This document shows, piece by piece, positions 1-8,339 of a stretch of DNA of 64,000 bases (the stretch's first letter is position 1; each line of letters begins with the position of its first letter). The stretch lies in contig NZ_JAVFVR010000009.1 in the NCBI RefSeq assembly GCF_030929595.1, forward strand, positions 62,001 through 126,000. The letters run 5' to 3'. Source of the stretch: Flavobacterium sp. LHD-85 (GTDB lineage Bacteria; Bacteroidota; Bacteroidia; Flavobacteriales; Flavobacteriaceae). Under the pieces are notes generated by a model that was not told the origin of the DNA, ran no database searches, and worked only from the letters and a program-made list of their open reading frames with translations. Made by a program: the position numbers and the translations under genes.

Positions 1-151
1 CAAAGTATTGCCAGGTGATACTTTAATCTTTAAATGTGAGTTAATTTCTCCTATCAGAAGAGGAATTTGTCATATGCAGGCAAACGCTTATGCAAATGGT
101 AAATTAGTTACTGAAGCAGAATTAATGGCACAAATAGCAAGAAAACAATAA
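1..151 (+). CDS. LpxC-FabZ bifunctional enzyme, C-terminal end (partial)
   Basis: The reading frame is open from the window edge (codons from base 2) to a TAA at 149-151 and encodes 49 residues. The motif PGDTLIF followed by PIRRGI and KLVTEAELMAQI is the typical end of a FabZ-type 3-hydroxyacyl-ACP dehydratase hotdog domain. In Bacteroidetes this domain is usually fused behind LpxC, the UDP-3-O-acyl-GlcNAc deacetylase of lipid A synthesis. Only the tail is visible, so the fusion is inferred from family knowledge and from lpxA following 74 nt downstream. A stand-alone FabZ cannot be excluded. Confidence 0.8.
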   Translation, partial: KVLPGDTLIFKCELISPIRRGICHMQANAYANGKLVTEAELMAQIARKQ

Positions 152-225
152 TAAATTATCAAATTTATTGTTTAGGTTTGTTGCTTCAAATTAGAATATT
201 TTAATTAAAAATATAAAACATACAG

Positions 226-1011
226 ATGAATCAACCATTAGCATATGTTCATCCAGGCGCGAAAATCGCTAAAAACGTTGTAATAGAGCCATTTACAACA
301 ATTCACAATAATGTTGTTATTGGTGATGGTACTTGGATTGGTTCAAACGTGACCATTATGGAAGGTGCTCGAATTGGAAAAAATTGTAATATTTTTCCAG
401 GAGCTGTAATTTCTGCGGTGCCACAAGACTTGAAATTCGGAGGTGAAGATTCTCTTGCAATTATCGGTGATAATTGTACAATTAGAGAATGCGTAACTAT
501 AAATAGAGGAACAATTGCTTCTGGTCAGACTGTAATTGGAAACAATTGTTTGGTAATGGCGTATGCTCACATTGCGCACGACTGTGAGATTGGAAATAAT
601 GCAATTATTGTAAACGGTGTTGCATTGGCAGGTCACGTAGTTGTTGGTAATCATGCAGTAATTGGAGGTTTAGCTGCGATTCACCAGTTTATCCATATTG
701 GAGATCATGCTATGATTTCTGGAGGATCTTTGGTTAGAAAAGACGTTCCTCCATTTACAAAAGCAGCAAAAGAGCCTTTGTCTTATGTTGGAATCAACTC
801 TGTAGGTTTAAGAAGAAGAGGATTTACAACTGAAAAAATTAGAGAAATTCAGGAAATCTACAGAATTTTATACCAAAAGAATTACAATACAACTCAAGCT
901 TTAAGTATTATTGAGGCTGAAATGGAAGCGACTCCTGAAAGAGATGAAATTCTAGATTTTATTAGAAATTCTTCTCGAGGAATTATGAAAGGTTATTCAG
1001 GAAATTATTAA
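226..1011 (+). CDS. lpxA: UDP-N-acetylglucosamine O-acyltransferase LpxA
   Basis: First enzyme of lipid A synthesis: cytoplasmic transfer of a 3-hydroxyacyl chain from ACP to UDP-GlcNAc. The 261-residue length matches the family. The N-terminal half is made of hexapeptide repeats of the form [LIV]-G-x-x-x-x that form a left-handed beta helix. The HIAHDC motif carries the expected catalytic histidine, about His118. The C-terminal helical domain (about 190-261) contains the typical GLRRRGF stretch. It follows the LpxC-FabZ tail by 74 nt and precedes efp, a lipid A cluster order common in Flavobacteriia. The start is the first ATG after the upstream stop and begins the hexapeptide domain at the expected place. 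Confidence 0.96.
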   Translation: MNQPLAYVHPGAKIAKNVVIEPFTTIHNNVVIGDGTWIGSNVTIMEGARIGKNCNIFPGAVISAVPQDLKFGGEDSLAIIGDNCTIRECVTINRGTIASGQTVIGNNCLVMAYAHIAHDCEIGNNAIIVNGVALAGHVVVGNHAVIGGLAAIHQFIHIGDHAMISGGSLVRKDVPPFTKAAKEPLSYVGINSVGLRRRGFTTEKIREIQEIYRILYQKNYNTTQALSIIEAEMEATPERDEILDFIRNSSRGIMKGYSGNY

Positions 1012-1034
1012 AAATTAAGTTTAATTGTTTATTT

Positions 1035-1082
1035 GTTTAATCGTTTAATCGAAAAAACAGTTAAACGGTTAAACGATTAAAC
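1035..1082. repeat. Imperfect inverted repeat between lpxA and efp
   Basis: Left arm GTTTAATCGTTTAATCG (1035-1051) and right arm TTAAACGATTAAAC (inside 1061-1082) are complementary around an A-rich loop. It ends about 20 nt before the efp start and has no long T-run, so it resembles a Flavobacterium intergenic repeat more than a terminator. Confidence 0.6.
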
Positions 1083-1103
1083 AAAAAAATAAAACAAATA
1101 CAA

Positions 1104-1670
1104 ATGGCATCTACATCAGATATTAGAAACGGATTGTGTATTAAATTTAATCACGATATCTATAAAATTATTGAATTTCTTCACGTAAAGCCTGGAAAAG
1201 GTCCAGCTTTCGTAAGAACAAAATTGAAAAGTTTAACTTCTGGTAAAGTATTAGATAATACTTTCTCAGCAGGTCATAAAATTGACGTTATTCGTGTTGA
1301 AACACATACATTTCAATATTTATACCCAGAAGGTGACGAGTTTCACTTCATGAATGCTGAAACGTTTGAGCAAATTTCTTTAAACAAAAACATTTTGGAT
1401 GCTCCAGATTTATTAAAAGAAGGAACAAATGTAATGGTTCAAATCAATACAGAAACAGATTTACCATTATCAGTAGATATGCCAACCTCTGTAATTCTTG
1501 AAGTTACTTATGCTGAGCCTGGAGTAAAAGGAAACACAGCAACAAATGCAACAAAATCTGCTACAGTTGAGACGGGAGCAACAATTAATGTTCCGTTGTT
1601 TATCAACGAAGGTGATAAAATTAAAATTGATACAGCTTCAGGTTCATACATGGAGCGTGTTAAAGAATAG
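1104..1670 (+). CDS. efp: Elongation factor P
   Basis: Translation factor that binds between the P and E sites of the ribosome and relieves stalling at polyproline. The 188-residue length is normal, with three OB-like beta-barrel domains: KOW-like about 1-65, central about 66-128 and C-terminal about 129-188. The domain I loop reads KPGKGPA, with Lys32 at the tip where EF-P is post-translationally modified in many bacteria. The C-terminal block NEGDKIKIDTASGSYMERVK is the conserved EF-P signature. No modification gene (epmA/epmB or similar) is seen in the window. It sits between two lipid A acyltransferase genes, so the cluster mixes translation and envelope functions. Confidence 0.97.
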   Translation: MASTSDIRNGLCIKFNHDIYKIIEFLHVKPGKGPAFVRTKLKSLTSGKVLDNTFSAGHKIDVIRVETHTFQYLYPEGDEFHFMNAETFEQISLNKNILDAPDLLKEGTNVMVQINTETDLPLSVDMPTSVILEVTYAEPGVKGNTATNATKSATVETGATINVPLFINEGDKIKIDTASGSYMERVKE

Positions 1671-1694
1671 TTATTTTAATTAAGATAATTTGAC

Positions 1695-1760
1695 AATGAG
1701 TCAATTAGATAATTTGTGAATCGACATAATTTTGTATATTCACATTCTAATTGACTCATT
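1695..1760. repeat. Inverted repeat of the AATTGACTCATT family
   Basis: Left arm AATGAGTCAATTAGA (1695-1709) is exactly complementary to TCTAATTGACTCATT in the right arm (ending 1760), with a second matching block TGTGAAT / ATTCACA inside. A related element lies before hisF (36533-36603), so this is a recurring intergenic sequence. Confidence 0.65.
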
Positions 1761-1791
1761 TTCTAATTTACAAGTTTTCTAATTATACTAT

Positions 1792-2721
1792 ATGAAATTT
1801 CCAAAGAGTCATTCTTTACAAGAAATTGCCAATTTGCTTAATTGCAAATTTATTGGAGACAAAGACTTTCAAGTTTTAGGCATGAACGAGATACACGTTG
1901 TAGAGCGTGGAGATATTGTCTTTGTTGACCACCCAAAATATTACGATAAAGCTTTGCAATCGGCTGCGACTATTGTTTTAATTAATAAAGAAGTAGAATG
2001 TCCGGAAGGTAAAGCTCTTTTGATTTCTGATGATCCATTTAGAGATTTTAATATTCTTACGAAACATTTTAAACCATTCCAGTTTGCTAATGTGGCTATT
2101 GCCTCTTCTGCAGAAATAGGAGAGGGAACTGTTATTCAGCCAAATACTTTTGTTGGAAACAATGTTAAGATTGGTAAAAACTGTCTGATACATTCTAATG
2201 TTTCTATTTACGACCATACGGTAATTGGAGACAATGTAATTATACATGCTGGAACTATTTTAGGAGCCGATGCTTTTTATTATAAAAAACGTCCAGAAGG
2301 CTTTGATCAATTAGTTTCTGGCGGAAGAGTTGTTATTGAAGATAATGTTGGCATTGGTGCTTTATGTACAATCGATAAAGGCGTTACAGGTGATACAACT
2401 ATTGGCGCAGGTTCTAAGTTGGATAATCAGGTGCATGTTGGGCATGATACTGTAATAGGTAAGAAATGTCTTATTGCTTCTCAAACCGGTATTGCGGGTT
2501 GTGTGATTATTGAAGATGAAGTAACTTTATGGGGTCAAGTAGGAACTACAAGCGGCATAACAATTGGCGCAAAAGCAGTTGTGATGGGGCAAACAGGAGT
2601 AACTAAATCAGTTGAAGGAGGAAAATCGTATTTTGGAACTCCAATTGAAGAATCTAGAGAAAAATTGAAACAATTAGCCAATATCAAGAAGATTCCTGAA
2701 ATTTTAAGTAAATTGAAGTAA
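1792..2721 (+). CDS. lpxD: LpxD-type UDP-3-O-acylglucosamine N-acyltransferase
   Basis: 309 residues with an N-terminal uridine-binding-like domain (about 1-100) followed by a hexapeptide-repeat beta helix (about 100-290). The motif VHVGHDTVIG carries a histidine (about His218) at the position of the LpxD catalytic histidine. The family transfers a 3-hydroxyacyl chain to the 2-amino group of UDP-3-acyl-GlcN in the third step of lipid A synthesis. It is somewhat shorter than the E. coli enzyme. In related flavobacteria another lpxD usually lies upstream of lpxC-fabZ, so this may be a second paralogue with a different acyl or sugar substrate. That part is inference, since the upstream region is outside the window. 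Confidence 0.85.
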   Translation: MKFPKSHSLQEIANLLNCKFIGDKDFQVLGMNEIHVVERGDIVFVDHPKYYDKALQSAATIVLINKEVECPEGKALLISDDPFRDFNILTKHFKPFQFANVAIASSAEIGEGTVIQPNTFVGNNVKIGKNCLIHSNVSIYDHTVIGDNVIIHAGTILGADAFYYKKRPEGFDQLVSGGRVVIEDNVGIGALCTIDKGVTGDTTIGAGSKLDNQVHVGHDTVIGKKCLIASQTGIAGCVIIEDEVTLWGQVGTTSGITIGAKAVVMGQTGVTKSVEGGKSYFGTPIEESREKLKQLANIKKIPEILSKLK

Positions 2722-2722
2722 T

Positions 2723-3085
2723 ATGTCTATTAAAGAATTTGTTCAGAAATTTTATAAGTCAGATGCCTTAATTGATAGCGAAATTTTAAAAACATATCTG
2801 CATCCTGATGTAACACTTGAATGGAACAGCAGTAAAGGTTTTATTCAGATGGATTATGATTCGATAATTGAAATGGCCAATGATCTTAGCCGTGCCTATG
2901 TGCGCTCTAAAGTTAGAATCAGTCATATTATTAGCGAAGATGATTTAGTATCAGTGCGTTACTCTCATTTTGTAAAAACAATTGAGAATCCGAGAGAAGA
3001 GATGCTTTTAGCACATTTTGCAACCATTTGGCAAATAAAAGATGATAAACTTTATAGAGGTTATCAAATGAGTCAATTTTCTTAA
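2723..3085 (+). CDS. NTF2-like / SnoaL-like small protein
   Basis: 120 residues starting one base after the LpxD-like stop, so it is almost certainly cotranscribed and perhaps translationally coupled. The pattern (N-terminal helix with FVQKFY, then LHPDVTLEWNSSKGF, central SIIEMANDL helix, then strands VRISHIISEDDLVSVRYSHF and ATIWQIKDDKLYRGYQMSQ) is that of a cone-shaped NTF2-like fold. No signal peptide is seen, so it should be cytoplasmic. The function is unknown; family members include isomerases and ligand-binding proteins. Its tight linkage to an acyltransferase gene is the only clue to role. Confidence 0.75.
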   Translation: MSIKEFVQKFYKSDALIDSEILKTYLHPDVTLEWNSSKGFIQMDYDSIIEMANDLSRAYVRSKVRISHIISEDDLVSVRYSHFVKTIENPREEMLLAHFATIWQIKDDKLYRGYQMSQFS

Positions 3086-3128
3086 TATTTTTTTGACAAT
3101 AAAAGAGTCAAAATACATTACAAAACCT

Positions 3129-3136
3129 TATTTTTG
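3129..3136 (+). promoter_or_regulatory. Candidate -7 box for sucD
   Basis: TATTTTTG matches the Bacteroidetes sigma-A -7 consensus TAnnTTTG and lies 36 nt before the sucD start. A convincing -33 TTTG at normal spacing is not seen, so the call is tentative. Confidence 0.4.
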
Positions 3137-3171
3137 CAACACAAATTTAAAAACTACATAAAATATATATC

Positions 3172-4044
3172 ATGAGTGTTTTAGTTAATAAAGATTCCAA
3201 AATAATTGTTCAGGGATTTACAGGAAGCGAAGGTACTTTCCATGCTTCTCAAATGATTGAGTACGGTACTAATGTTGTTGGAGGTGTTACTCCAGGAAAA
3301 GGTGGTACTAGCCATTTAGATCGTCCAGTTTTTAATACAGTAAAAGATGCTGTTGATCAAGCTGGTGCTGATACTTCTATCATTTTTGTTCCGCCAGCTT
3401 TTGCTGCTGATGCAATTATGGAAGCTGCTGATGCTGGAATTAAAGTAATTATTGCTATTACAGAAGGAATTCCTGTAGCAGATATGATTAAAGCAAATAA
3501 TTATGTTAAAAAAAGAAATTCAAGATTAATTGGTCCAAACTGTCCAGGTGTAATTACTCCAGGTGAAGCTAAAGTTGGTATTATGCCAGGTTTCGTTTTC
3601 AAAAAAGGAACAGTTGGTATCGTTTCTAAATCAGGAACTTTAACTTACGAAGCTGCTGACCAAGTTGTAAAACAAGGTTTAGGTATCACTACAGCTATCG
3701 GAATTGGTGGAGATCCAATCATTGGAACTACAACTAAAGAAGCTGTTGAATTATTAATGAATGATCCAGAGACTGAAGCTATCATCATGATTGGTGAAAT
3801 CGGTGGCCAACTTGAAGCTGATGCTGCAAGATGGGTAAAAGCTGATGGTAACCGTAAACCAGTTATTGGTTTTATCGCTGGAGAAACTGCTCCTGCTGGT
3901 AGAACAATGGGTCACGCAGGTGCAATCGTTGGTGGTTCTGATGATACAGCTGCTGCTAAAAAACAAATTATGAGAGACAACGGAATTCACGTTGTTGATT
4001 CACCAGCTGAAATTGGTAAAAAAGTAAAAGAAGTACTTGGATAA
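3172..4044 (+). CDS. sucD: Succinate-CoA ligase alpha subunit
   Basis: TCA-cycle enzyme subunit that, with SucC, converts succinyl-CoA to succinate with formation of ATP or GTP. The 290-residue length fits. The N-terminal CoA-binding Rossmann domain is marked by VQGFTGSEGTFH and GGVTPGKGG. The ligase domain carries IGPNCPGVI and the phosphohistidine motif MGHAGAIVGG (about His248). sucC is not adjacent, as is common in Flavobacteriia where the two genes are unlinked. An intrinsic terminator follows directly. Confidence 0.97.
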   Translation: MSVLVNKDSKIIVQGFTGSEGTFHASQMIEYGTNVVGGVTPGKGGTSHLDRPVFNTVKDAVDQAGADTSIIFVPPAFAADAIMEAADAGIKVIIAITEGIPVADMIKANNYVKKRNSRLIGPNCPGVITPGEAKVGIMPGFVFKKGTVGIVSKSGTLTYEAADQVVKQGLGITTAIGIGGDPIIGTTTKEAVELLMNDPETEAIIMIGEIGGQLEADAARWVKADGNRKPVIGFIAGETAPAGRTMGHAGAIVGGSDDTAAAKKQIMRDNGIHVVDSPAEIGKKVKEVLG

Positions 4045-4073
4045 TTTTCAAGTCTCAAAATAACAAATTCCAA

Positions 4074-4106
4074 AAAAAAGTCTCAATATCCTGTTGAGAC
4101 TTTTTT
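4074..4106 (+). terminator. Intrinsic terminator after sucD
   Basis: Stem AAAAAAGTCTCAA / TTGAGACTTTTTT with a 7-nt loop and a T-run, starting about 30 nt after the sucD stop. Confidence 0.85.
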
Positions 4107-4139
4107 CCATTTTAAAGGCTGAGGCTTAAATGAAAAAAA

Positions 4140-4175
4140 CTTAGCATCTCAGAACCTCAGTATCTTAGAAGCTTA
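4140..4175. repeat. CTTAG-type intergenic repeat, copy 1
   Basis: CTTAGCATCTCAGAACCTC and the bases that follow are the reverse complement, with a few changes, of a sequence at 18315-18351 after fabG. It lies just before the start of the next gene. Confidence 0.6.
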
Positions 4176-4185
4176 AAAAGAAAAT

Positions 4186-4614
4186 ATGTACAAAGAATTA
4201 GAAAAATTTAAATCAACAAACAGTTTTACTTTTACTGTAAATGATAGTCTTGAAGAGGCTTGTAATGCTCCAGAAGGAAGTGCTGGAATTTTTGTTGTAT
4301 ATGCGGTTGAAGGTGATGCAAAAGAGCTTATCATGGTTGGTTCTACTGGAACTGTTCAAAACGATGGAACTTTAAAAAGTAAAAATGGCGGACTTTATGA
4401 TAAAATCGTAAACGGACATCAGTTTGCTAAAACGGGAAGAAAATATTCTTGGCCCGCTCAAATGAAATTAGAAAGCATTGATGCTTTAGAAGTAGTTTGG
4501 TACGAAACTTTTGCTGGAGATGTAAAAGCAATTCCAACTGCTGTTGAAGGACAGGTTTTGCAAAACTTCTTAGATGAAAATGGCAAACTGCCTAGATGGA
4601 ATGTAGCTTTTTAA
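4186..4614 (+). CDS. Small protein with degenerate GIY-YIG-like pattern
   Basis: 142 residues, cytoplasmic by composition, with no signal peptide. I do not recognise a named family. The stretch GIFVVYA ... ELIMVGSTG ... GGLYDKIVNGHQF resembles the order of a GIY-YIG nuclease core (GI[YF]..Y, then [VI]G.[ST], then a helix with a basic residue and H). A glutamate in EGQVLQNF sits roughly where the catalytic Glu would be. The usual catalytic arginine is not evident, so this may be an inactive or specialised member, or only a chance resemblance. It stands alone between two intrinsic terminators, so it is probably monocistronic. Confidence 0.6.
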   Translation: MYKELEKFKSTNSFTFTVNDSLEEACNAPEGSAGIFVVYAVEGDAKELIMVGSTGTVQNDGTLKSKNGGLYDKIVNGHQFAKTGRKYSWPAQMKLESIDALEVVWYETFAGDVKAIPTAVEGQVLQNFLDENGKLPRWNVAF

Positions 4615-4638
4615 GTTCCTTTTAATCTGAATATTATC

Positions 4639-4674
4639 AAAAAACCTTATTATTTAATTAGTAAGGTTTTTTTT
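4639..4674 (+). terminator. Intrinsic terminator
   Basis: Stem AAAAAACCTTA (4639-4649) / TAAGGTTTTTT (4662-4672) with T-run, 25 nt after the preceding stop codon. Confidence 0.75.
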
Positions 4675-4737
4675 ATGAAGTTGTAGGTTTTTAGTTTTCG
4701 GTTTTATATATTTAAACACCAAAAACAAATAAAAACT

Positions 4738-7182
4738 ATGATAAAAAACTACCTACTATTACTGGCTTTGTGCTTTTTTTCTTCCATAAATGCACAAATA
4801 ATTAATATTCCAGATGCTAATTTCAAGGCAAAACTTTTGCAAGCGAATGGAACTAATACGATCGCAAAAGATTTAAATTCTAATTATTTTAAGATTGATT
4901 CTAACAGCAATGGTGAAATTGAAATAGCCGAAGCATTAAATGTGAGCTATTTAGATTTAAGAGATTCTAGTATTTCATCGCTGGATCAATTGTCAAATTT
5001 TTCTAATCTGACTGATTTTAATTGTTCAAATAATAATTTGGGAATATTAGATGTTAGTAGTCTAAAGAAGCTTACAAGACTGGTATGCTCTTCAAATTTA
5101 ATTACTGATTTAAATCTTTCAGATTTAAATAAAATAAGCACGCTTATTTGTGCGCAAAATAAATTAATCTCTTTGAATGTTGCAAACTTAGTTAACTTAA
5201 GAATATTTGAGTGTAACGATAATGCTTTAAGTGCTTTAGATGTTTCGAATAGTTCTGTTTTAATGGAGCTTGTTTGTTATAAAAACAAGCTTACGGAATT
5301 AAAACTCCCTAATTCATCATTGTTATGGTTTTTCAGATGTGCTCAAAATTTATTGCCTAACTTAGATGTTACAAAACTACCAAATCTTCAGTATTTTGAT
5401 TTTTGGGATAATAAAATAACCTCTCTTGATTTTTCTAATTCTAAAAAAATAACTGATTGTTATGGTGGAGCAAATCCAATTGAATCTATTGATTTGTCAA
5501 ATCAAGAACTTTTAGAAACTTTATGGATTGGGCATACACTAATTAAATCTTTAGATATTAGTAATTCGAAAAGCTTAAAAGAGTTAAATATATCAGACTG
5601 TCCAAATTTAGAATTTCTAAATATTAAAAACGGAACTATTAAAAATTTAAGTTTTTTAGAGGCACCTTTAAATCCGTTGGGTTACAATGGACTTAATTTT
5701 TCAAATTGCCCAAATCTGCAGTATATCTGCGATGACGATTCTAATTTGGAGGCTATTGCAAATAAAATTGCGCCATATAAATATGAAAATTGCTTGGTTG
5801 GAAATTATTGCTCATTTGAACCAGGTGGAGCAAATTACACTATAAAAGGCAAAAGTCAGATTGATGTTGACAGTAATGGCTGTGATGCTGGTGATATAGG
5901 AGCCTCATACTTAAAGTTTTCAATTTTTGACGGCACAAAATTGCAGAATTTTGTCGCAGATTTAAATGGCAATTATTCTTTAAAAGTTCCTGCGGGTTCT
6001 TATAAAATAACTCCTATTATTGAAAATGCAAGCTATTTTACGATTTCACCGTCTTCTATAGATATCGTTTTTCCAACACAGGTTAGTCCTTTCAATCAAG
6101 ATTTTTGTATTGCGCCAAATGGTTCTCATAACGATTTAGAAGTTGCAATATTGCCAATCGACGTTGCAAGACCTGGTTTTGATGCAAAGTATAAATTAGT
6201 TTATAAAAATAAAGGAACTACTGCTCAAGCGGGAGCTATAACTTTTAATTTTGACGATTCAGTTTTGGATTTTATTTCTTCGAACAATGGAATTTCTAGT
6301 CAAACTTCGAATCAATTAGTTTGGAATTTTTCAAATCTAAAGCCTTTTGAAAGCAGAGAAATAGAATTGGTTTTAAATGTGAATTCTCCCGTTGAAACTC
6401 CAGCGGTAAATATTGGAGAGATATTTAAATATAAAGCTGTAATCAGCTCTACGGAACCAGAGGAAACAGTTGGAGATAATAGTTTTGAGCTTAATCAAAC
6501 CGTTGTAGGTTCTTATGATCCAAATGATAAAAGATGTTTAGAAGGGAATGTCATTAAACCAGAACTAATTGGCGAGTATGTTCACTATCTAATTCGTTTT
6601 GAAAATACTGGAAATTATAACGCTGAAAATGTCGTGATTAAAGATGTGATTGATACTTCAAAATTTGATGTATCCACATTAGTTCCTACCAGTGCAAGCC
6701 ATTCTTACACAACAAAAATTTCTGATGGAAACAAAGTAGAATTTATCTTCGAAAAAATAAATCTTCCTTTTGATGATGCTAATAATGATGGTTATATTGC
6801 CTTTAAAATTAAAACATTGCCAACTTTAAATATTGGTGATTCGTTTGAAAATGAAGCCAATATTTATTTTGACTATAATTTTCCAGTTTTAACAAACAAG
6901 GAAACATCAACTTTTAAAACTTTAGGAAGACAGGACTTTGAACTTTCATCGCATTTTAATATTTATCCAAATCCAGTTCAAAATTATTTGCAAATAGAAT
7001 CTAAAGATTTTGTAGAAATAGAATCGATTTATGTGTATAATATTTTAGGACAATTGATTCAGGTAATTCCGAATGCTCAGAATATTTCAAAAATTGATGT
7101 TTCTAGATTTCAGTCAGGAAACTATCTTCTTCAAATTAATACTGCTTCTGGAATTTCATCCACGAAATTTATTAAGATCTAA
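4738..7182 (+). CDS. Secreted leucine-rich-repeat protein with T9SS type A sorting domain
   Basis: 814 residues. The signal peptide MIKNYLLLLALCFFSSINAQ ends at AQ, as usual in this phylum. Residues about 60-330 form leucine-rich repeats of roughly 20-23 residues with LxCxxNxLxxLDVSxL spacing. A beta-rich adhesin-like middle follows (about 370-730), including DPNDKRCLEGNVI and FENTGNYNAENVVIKDVID, typical of the DUF11-like repeat region of flavobacterial surface proteins. The last 80 residues begin FNIYPNPVQNYL and end FIKI, the type IX secretion sorting signal that is cleaved on export or surface anchoring. Likely role is adhesion or binding of proteins or cells; the ligand is unknown. A single-gene unit between terminators. 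Confidence 0.88.
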   Translation: MIKNYLLLLALCFFSSINAQIINIPDANFKAKLLQANGTNTIAKDLNSNYFKIDSNSNGEIEIAEALNVSYLDLRDSSISSLDQLSNFSNLTDFNCSNNNLGILDVSSLKKLTRLVCSSNLITDLNLSDLNKISTLICAQNKLISLNVANLVNLRIFECNDNALSALDVSNSSVLMELVCYKNKLTELKLPNSSLLWFFRCAQNLLPNLDVTKLPNLQYFDFWDNKITSLDFSNSKKITDCYGGANPIESIDLSNQELLETLWIGHTLIKSLDISNSKSLKELNISDCPNLEFLNIKNGTIKNLSFLEAPLNPLGYNGLNFSNCPNLQYICDDDSNLEAIANKIAPYKYENCLVGNYCSFEPGGANYTIKGKSQIDVDSNGCDAGDIGASYLKFSIFDGTKLQNFVADLNGNYSLKVPAGSYKITPIIENASYFTISPSSIDIVFPTQVSPFNQDFCIAPNGSHNDLEVAILPIDVARPGFDAKYKLVYKNKGTTAQAGAITFNFDDSVLDFISSNNGISSQTSNQLVWNFSNLKPFESREIELVLNVNSPVETPAVNIGEIFKYKAVISSTEPEETVGDNSFELNQTVVGSYDPNDKRCLEGNVIKPELIGEYVHYLIRFENTGNYNAENVVIKDVIDTSKFDVSTLVPTSASHSYTTKISDGNKVEFIFEKINLPFDDANNDGYIAFKIKTLPTLNIGDSFENEANIYFDYNFPVLTNKETSTFKTLGRQDFELSSHFNIYPNPVQNYLQIESKDFVEIESIYVYNILGQLIQVIPNAQNISKIDVSRFQSGNYLLQINTASGISSTKFIKI

Positions 7183-7197
7183 AAGAGCTTTCTTTTC

Positions 7198-7230
7198 AAA
7201 AAGGCCTTACAGAAGTAAGGCCTTTTTTTT
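7198..7230 (+). terminator. Strong intrinsic terminator
   Basis: Stem AAAAAGGCCTTAC (7198-7210) / GTAAGGCCTTTTT (7215-7227), loop AGAA, followed by a T-run. It closes the LRR gene. Confidence 0.92.
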
Positions 7231-7643
7231 TGAATTTTAATTCAATTAAATGATTCTTGTCAGATGCCAATTGCATTATAACAATTATGTTAATGAAAAT
7301 TTAATTTAAAGTAAATTTAACTTTAATTGAAAAAAATAAGGTAAATACTGATAAATTTGAAAAAAGAATCAAATTTTTGCTAATTATTGGGTTTTAATTA
7401 TTTGCTTTTCTATATTTATCACACAAAAACAAAAAATAATGTTAAAATATGACTCTTTTTGAGATAGTAAAATGTGGTGAAATGTAAGACACTTGTTTAA
7501 TTTTTGTTAAATTAAAGTTCGTTTTTAATCCATTTTAAATTTTTAAAGAATCAAATTTTAGACAATAACTTAAACCTCTTGCAATTAATCGTCTTTTTAG
7601 AATAACCTAAAATAATTGGATTTTTTGCGCCAAAGTATTTTGT
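7231..7643. other. AT-rich gene-free gap upstream of the ECF sigma gene
   Basis: About 410 nt with no ORF of note. Long A/T tracts are present but I see no convincing hairpin, repeat or paired -33/-7 boxes. It presumably holds the promoter and 5' leader of the sigma-factor operon. Confidence 0.5.
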
Positions 7644-8249
7644 ATGAGCCAAATTTTAAAAAACAAGGTTTTAGACGATTTTATTCTATGGAATAACTTG
7701 AAAAATGGTAATGAGAAATCTTTCTCTTTGCTTTTTGAAAAGTACTATAGAGACTTGATTAATTACGGCAATTCACTTTGTCCTTATGAAGAAAAAGTAC
7801 AAGATTGTATTCAAGATGTTTTTGCTGATATTTGGCTTTATCGTGATTCTCTACAAGATAATGTAATCGTTAAAGCGTATCTGCTTTCTAGCGTTAGAAA
7901 GAGAATTGCTCGTTTGCATGAAAGAGATCATGTTTTTAGAAAAACCACAACTACAGATGCTTTAGAATTTCTTTTTGACTTTTCTATAGAAAATGATTTA
8001 GTAGAAGATGAAGTAACAGCCGAACGTGTTCTTCTTTTGAATAAATTATTAAATGATTTGCCTGTACGCCAGAAAGAGGCATTGTATTTACGTTATCACC
8101 AAGGTTTGAGCGTAGATCAAATTGCCGATTTATTGGAGATGAATTATCAGTCTGCGAGTAATCTTTTGCATCGCGGTTTGTTAAGTCTTCGTAAGGAATG
8201 GAAAGGCAGTATTCCGCTTCTAGTACTTATATCTTCAGGAGTTTTTTAA
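7644..8249 (+). CDS. ECF RNA polymerase sigma factor (FecI-like, Bacteroidetes type)
   Basis: 201 residues. Region 2 is about residues 25-95 (SFSLLFEKYYRDLINYGNSL, then VQDCIQDVFADIWLYRD). Region 4 is about 130-185, with LNDLPVRQKEALYLRYHQGLS and the helix-turn-helix VDQIADLLEMNYQSASNLLHRGLLSLRK. Such sigma factors redirect RNA polymerase to a SusC/D-type operon when released by the FecR-type anti-sigma factor encoded next (90 nt downstream). The neighbour SusC carries an STN domain, so the three form a complete trans-envelope signalling circuit. The start is the first ATG after the gap. Confidence 0.92.
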   Translation: MSQILKNKVLDDFILWNNLKNGNEKSFSLLFEKYYRDLINYGNSLCPYEEKVQDCIQDVFADIWLYRDSLQDNVIVKAYLLSSVRKRIARLHERDHVFRKTTTTDALEFLFDFSIENDLVEDEVTAERVLLLNKLLNDLPVRQKEALYLRYHQGLSVDQIADLLEMNYQSASNLLHRGLLSLRKEWKGSIPLLVLISSGVF

Positions 8250-8339
8250 AAAATTAAGAAAAAATTAAAAAAAAATCTTAAATAGGTGAGTATATAATAA
8301 AAAAAGTGTCCTCTATGTTTTTGTAACCTTAATAGTAAG

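Noticed and set aside
343..654. 103-residue minus-strand ORF under lpxA
   Set aside because: Shadow of a hexapeptide-repeat gene; composition is repetitive and meaningless as a protein.
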